DNA from: an uncultured Lachnospiraceae bacterium
GTDB lineage: Bacteria; Bacillota; Clostridia; Lachnospirales; Lachnospiraceae
DNA: 17,812 bases
Reading direction: 5' to 3'
NCBI GenBank assembly: GCA_934437985.1
Contig: CAKSBI010000041.1
Span: 1-17,812 of the forward strand
The notes beneath the pieces were generated by a model. It ran no database searches. It worked only from the letters and a program-made list of their open reading frames with translations, and was not told where the DNA came from. The position numbers were made by a program, and so were the translations under genes. Positions 16,626 through 17,812 of the stretch are shown piece by piece; the first letter of the stretch is position 1, and every line of letters begins with the position of its first letter.

Positions 16626-17291
16626 TTATTTTGAAGATTTTTTTGATATATCTGACTTCAGTTTTTCAAGCGCATCACAAATTCCACCAACTTCATTAAC
16701 CAGTCCTTTTTCGACAGCTTCCTTTCCAACAAGGATTGTTCCCAGGTCTTTGGTCAGAATGCCCTTGGCAACCATCATTTTTGTAATGCTTTCTTTTGGG
16801 GCATCAGAATGCAGTGAAATATAACTGACTATTCTATCCTCTATTAACTTGAAATAATCATACGTCTGGGGTGCACCGATAACCGTACCGCTCAATCTGA
16901 CAGGATGAATGATCATTGTTCCCGTTGGGACAATAAATGAATAATCTGCCGCTACGGCAAGAGGTACGCCTATTGAATGACTGTCACCAATTACCAGGGC
17001 AACCTTTGGCTTGTTAATCGAGGATATCATTTCAGCAATGGCAAGACCTGCAGAAACATCCCCGCCAACAGTATTGATTATTATCAATATGCCATCAATA
17101 TCCTTATCATCCGCAATGCTTACAAGCTGCGGAAGAATATGCTCGTACTTTGTTGTTTTGGCAGTGTTTGATGCACAGTCATGCCCTTCTATTTCCCCTA
17201 TTATTGATAAAAGGTGAATTTTATACCCTTCTGTATTATTGTCCAAAACGGCCTGACCATATTTTGAGATTGAATCATTATTGTCTTTCAT
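16626..17291 (-). CDS. tepA: ClpP-like serine protease, TepA family
   Basis: This 221-residue ClpP/crotonase-fold protease is of the TepA (YmfB) type, named in Bacillus subtilis as translocation-enhancing protein A. Diagnostic features are GILIIINTVGGDVSAGLAIA (67-86), the nucleophile block GDSHSIGVPLAVAADY (102-117, Ser106), MIIHPVRLSGTVIGAPQ (126-142, His129) and the C-terminal KEAVEKGLVNEVGG. The HSIG form and the IHPVRL block separate it from housekeeping ClpP. There is no signal peptide, so it should act in the cytoplasm; its substrates are not known from sequence. The ATG at 17291 has AGGAG 6 bases upstream. In Bacillus tepA lies next to spoIIIE; here uppP lies between, suggesting a conserved neighbourhood with an insertion. 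Confidence 0.9.
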   Translation of the reverse strand: MKDNNDSISKYGQAVLDNNTEGYKIHLLSIIGEIEGHDCASNTAKTTKYEHILPQLVSIADDKDIDGILIIINTVGGDVSAGLAIAEMISSINKPKVALVIGDSHSIGVPLAVAADYSFIVPTGTMIIHPVRLSGTVIGAPQTYDYFKLIEDRIVSYISLHSDAPKESITKMMVAKGILTKDLGTILVGKEAVEKGLVNEVGGICDALEKLKSDISKKSSK

Positions 17292-17345
17292 CTTTTTCTC
17301 CTATACCTTATATAAGTTTTAACCTGCAATGTAACATTATGCGGT

Positions 17346-17374
17346 TTTATAACTAGTATATTCAAAAAAGTAAA
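17346..17374 (-). promoter_or_regulatory. Probable promoter of tepA
   Basis: On the minus strand, TTTACT (17369-17374) and TATAAA (17346-17351) are 17 bases apart. A weaker alternative (TTACAT, 16 bases, TATAAG) lies closer to the gene. Confidence 0.4.
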
Positions 17375-17391
17375 AATAATACAATAATCTA

Positions 17392-17661
17392 TCAACCACC
17401 GTCCTGATCAATAGTCATTGACTGCTGACTTAAGAATGTTAAAATTGCTTCGTGTTCATTACAATTAAGTATTTCAACGAGTATTTTTGTCTCTCTGTTT
17501 ATTACGAAAGCAACTATCCTGTGTGCCCCATCAGCAACTACAAGTTTTCCGTTCTTTATATAAACTTTGATTGGGTCAAATTTATCTTCATTGAAATTTT
17601 GCGCAATTTCCTGAACTGCCGCCATGTCTGTATTCCGCTGCCAATCAAGAATATGTATCAT
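17392..17661 (-). CDS. Short ParB-like nuclease-domain protein, probably a remnant
   Basis: The frame encodes 89 residues resembling the ParB/sulfiredoxin-fold domain: an ILDWQRN start, IAQNFNEDKFDPIKVYIKNG (19-38) and the core VVADGAHRIVAF (41-52). Proteins with this domain in phages and mobile elements are usually much longer. Here the sequence stops about 20 residues after the core, ending TIDQDGG. The ATG at 17661 has no recognisable ribosome site. In the same frame the sequence stays open upstream (RLKEVSNAIKNSFSIAKKRY..., plausible protein) until a single TGA at 17758-17760, and then is open again to the window edge. This suggests a longer gene broken by a stop or frameshift, or one whose start is outside the window. 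Function is unknown; DNA binding or nucleotide hydrolysis are family possibilities only. Confidence 0.5.
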   Translation of the reverse strand: MIHILDWQRNTDMAAVQEIAQNFNEDKFDPIKVYIKNGKLVVADGAHRIVAFVINRETKILVEILNCNEHEAILTFLSQQSMTIDQDGG

Positions 17662-17812
17662 TGTAGGATTAATTAATATATACCTTTTCTTTGCAATACT
17701 AAACGAATTTTTAATTGCATTTGATACTTCTTTTAACCTGAATCCGTGAACCTTGTTTCAAAATGAAAAGGCACACAGGAAATGTTTGCCATATTTGTTA
17801 TTGTACACTAAA

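Overview
The window looks like a chromosomal segment of a low-G+C, Gram-positive anaerobe, most likely a member of the Lachnospiraceae (Clostridia; Butyrivibrio/Coprococcus/Eubacterium-like). The reasons are AT-rich DNA with strong Shine-Dalgarno sites (GGAGG/GGGGG), a monofunctional formate-THF ligase beside folD, a separate Zn-binding PyrI next to PyrB, a TepA-type ClpP-like protease near FtsK/SpoIIIE, and large secreted proteins built from Ig-like, FN3 and Pro/Thr-rich repeat modules typical of this family. The genus is inference.

Layout, left to right. Positions 1-1527 (minus) hold the N-terminal 509 residues of a secreted Ig-like/Pro-Thr-repeat protein that runs off the left edge. It is preceded on the same strand by folD (1580-2413) and a lipoprotein GH30 glycoside hydrolase (2474-3985). 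A compact divergent promoter region (about 4080-4140) separates the GH30 gene from the rightward pyrB-pyrI pair (4179-5544), the only plus-strand genes in the window. A 17-bp perfect hairpin (5564-5605) lies between pyrI and the convergent end of a 1090-residue secreted beta-helix protein (5638-8910), which sits 30 bp downstream of fhs (8941-10608). To the right is a minus-strand set: tepA (16626-17291), uppP (15681-16553), ftsK/spoIIIE (12613-15663) and two tandem RimK-like ATP-grasp ligases (11717-12607 and 10710-11645). The right edge carries a short ParB-like domain gene (17392-17661) with signs of decay.

How the genes fit together. fhs and folD supply consecutive steps of tetrahydrofolate one-carbon metabolism (formate to 10-formyl-THF to 5,10-methylene-THF). 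pyrBI makes carbamoyl aspartate for pyrimidines. uppP recycles the undecaprenyl carrier for wall synthesis, and ftsK pumps DNA at division or sporulation. Accessory secreted or wall-associated genes (PT-repeat protein, GH30, beta-helix protein) are interleaved with these housekeeping genes and lie directly downstream or upstream of the one-carbon genes without visible terminators.

The best candidate for an undescribed system is the pair of divergent ATP-grasp ligases. The first starts with TTG 5 bp after the ftsK stop and is probably translationally coupled to it; the second follows after 71 bp. Their acceptor substrate is not evident from the sequence. No stretch over 300 bases lacks a gene. 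I saw no tRNA, rRNA, CRISPR array, insertion sequence or known riboswitch.
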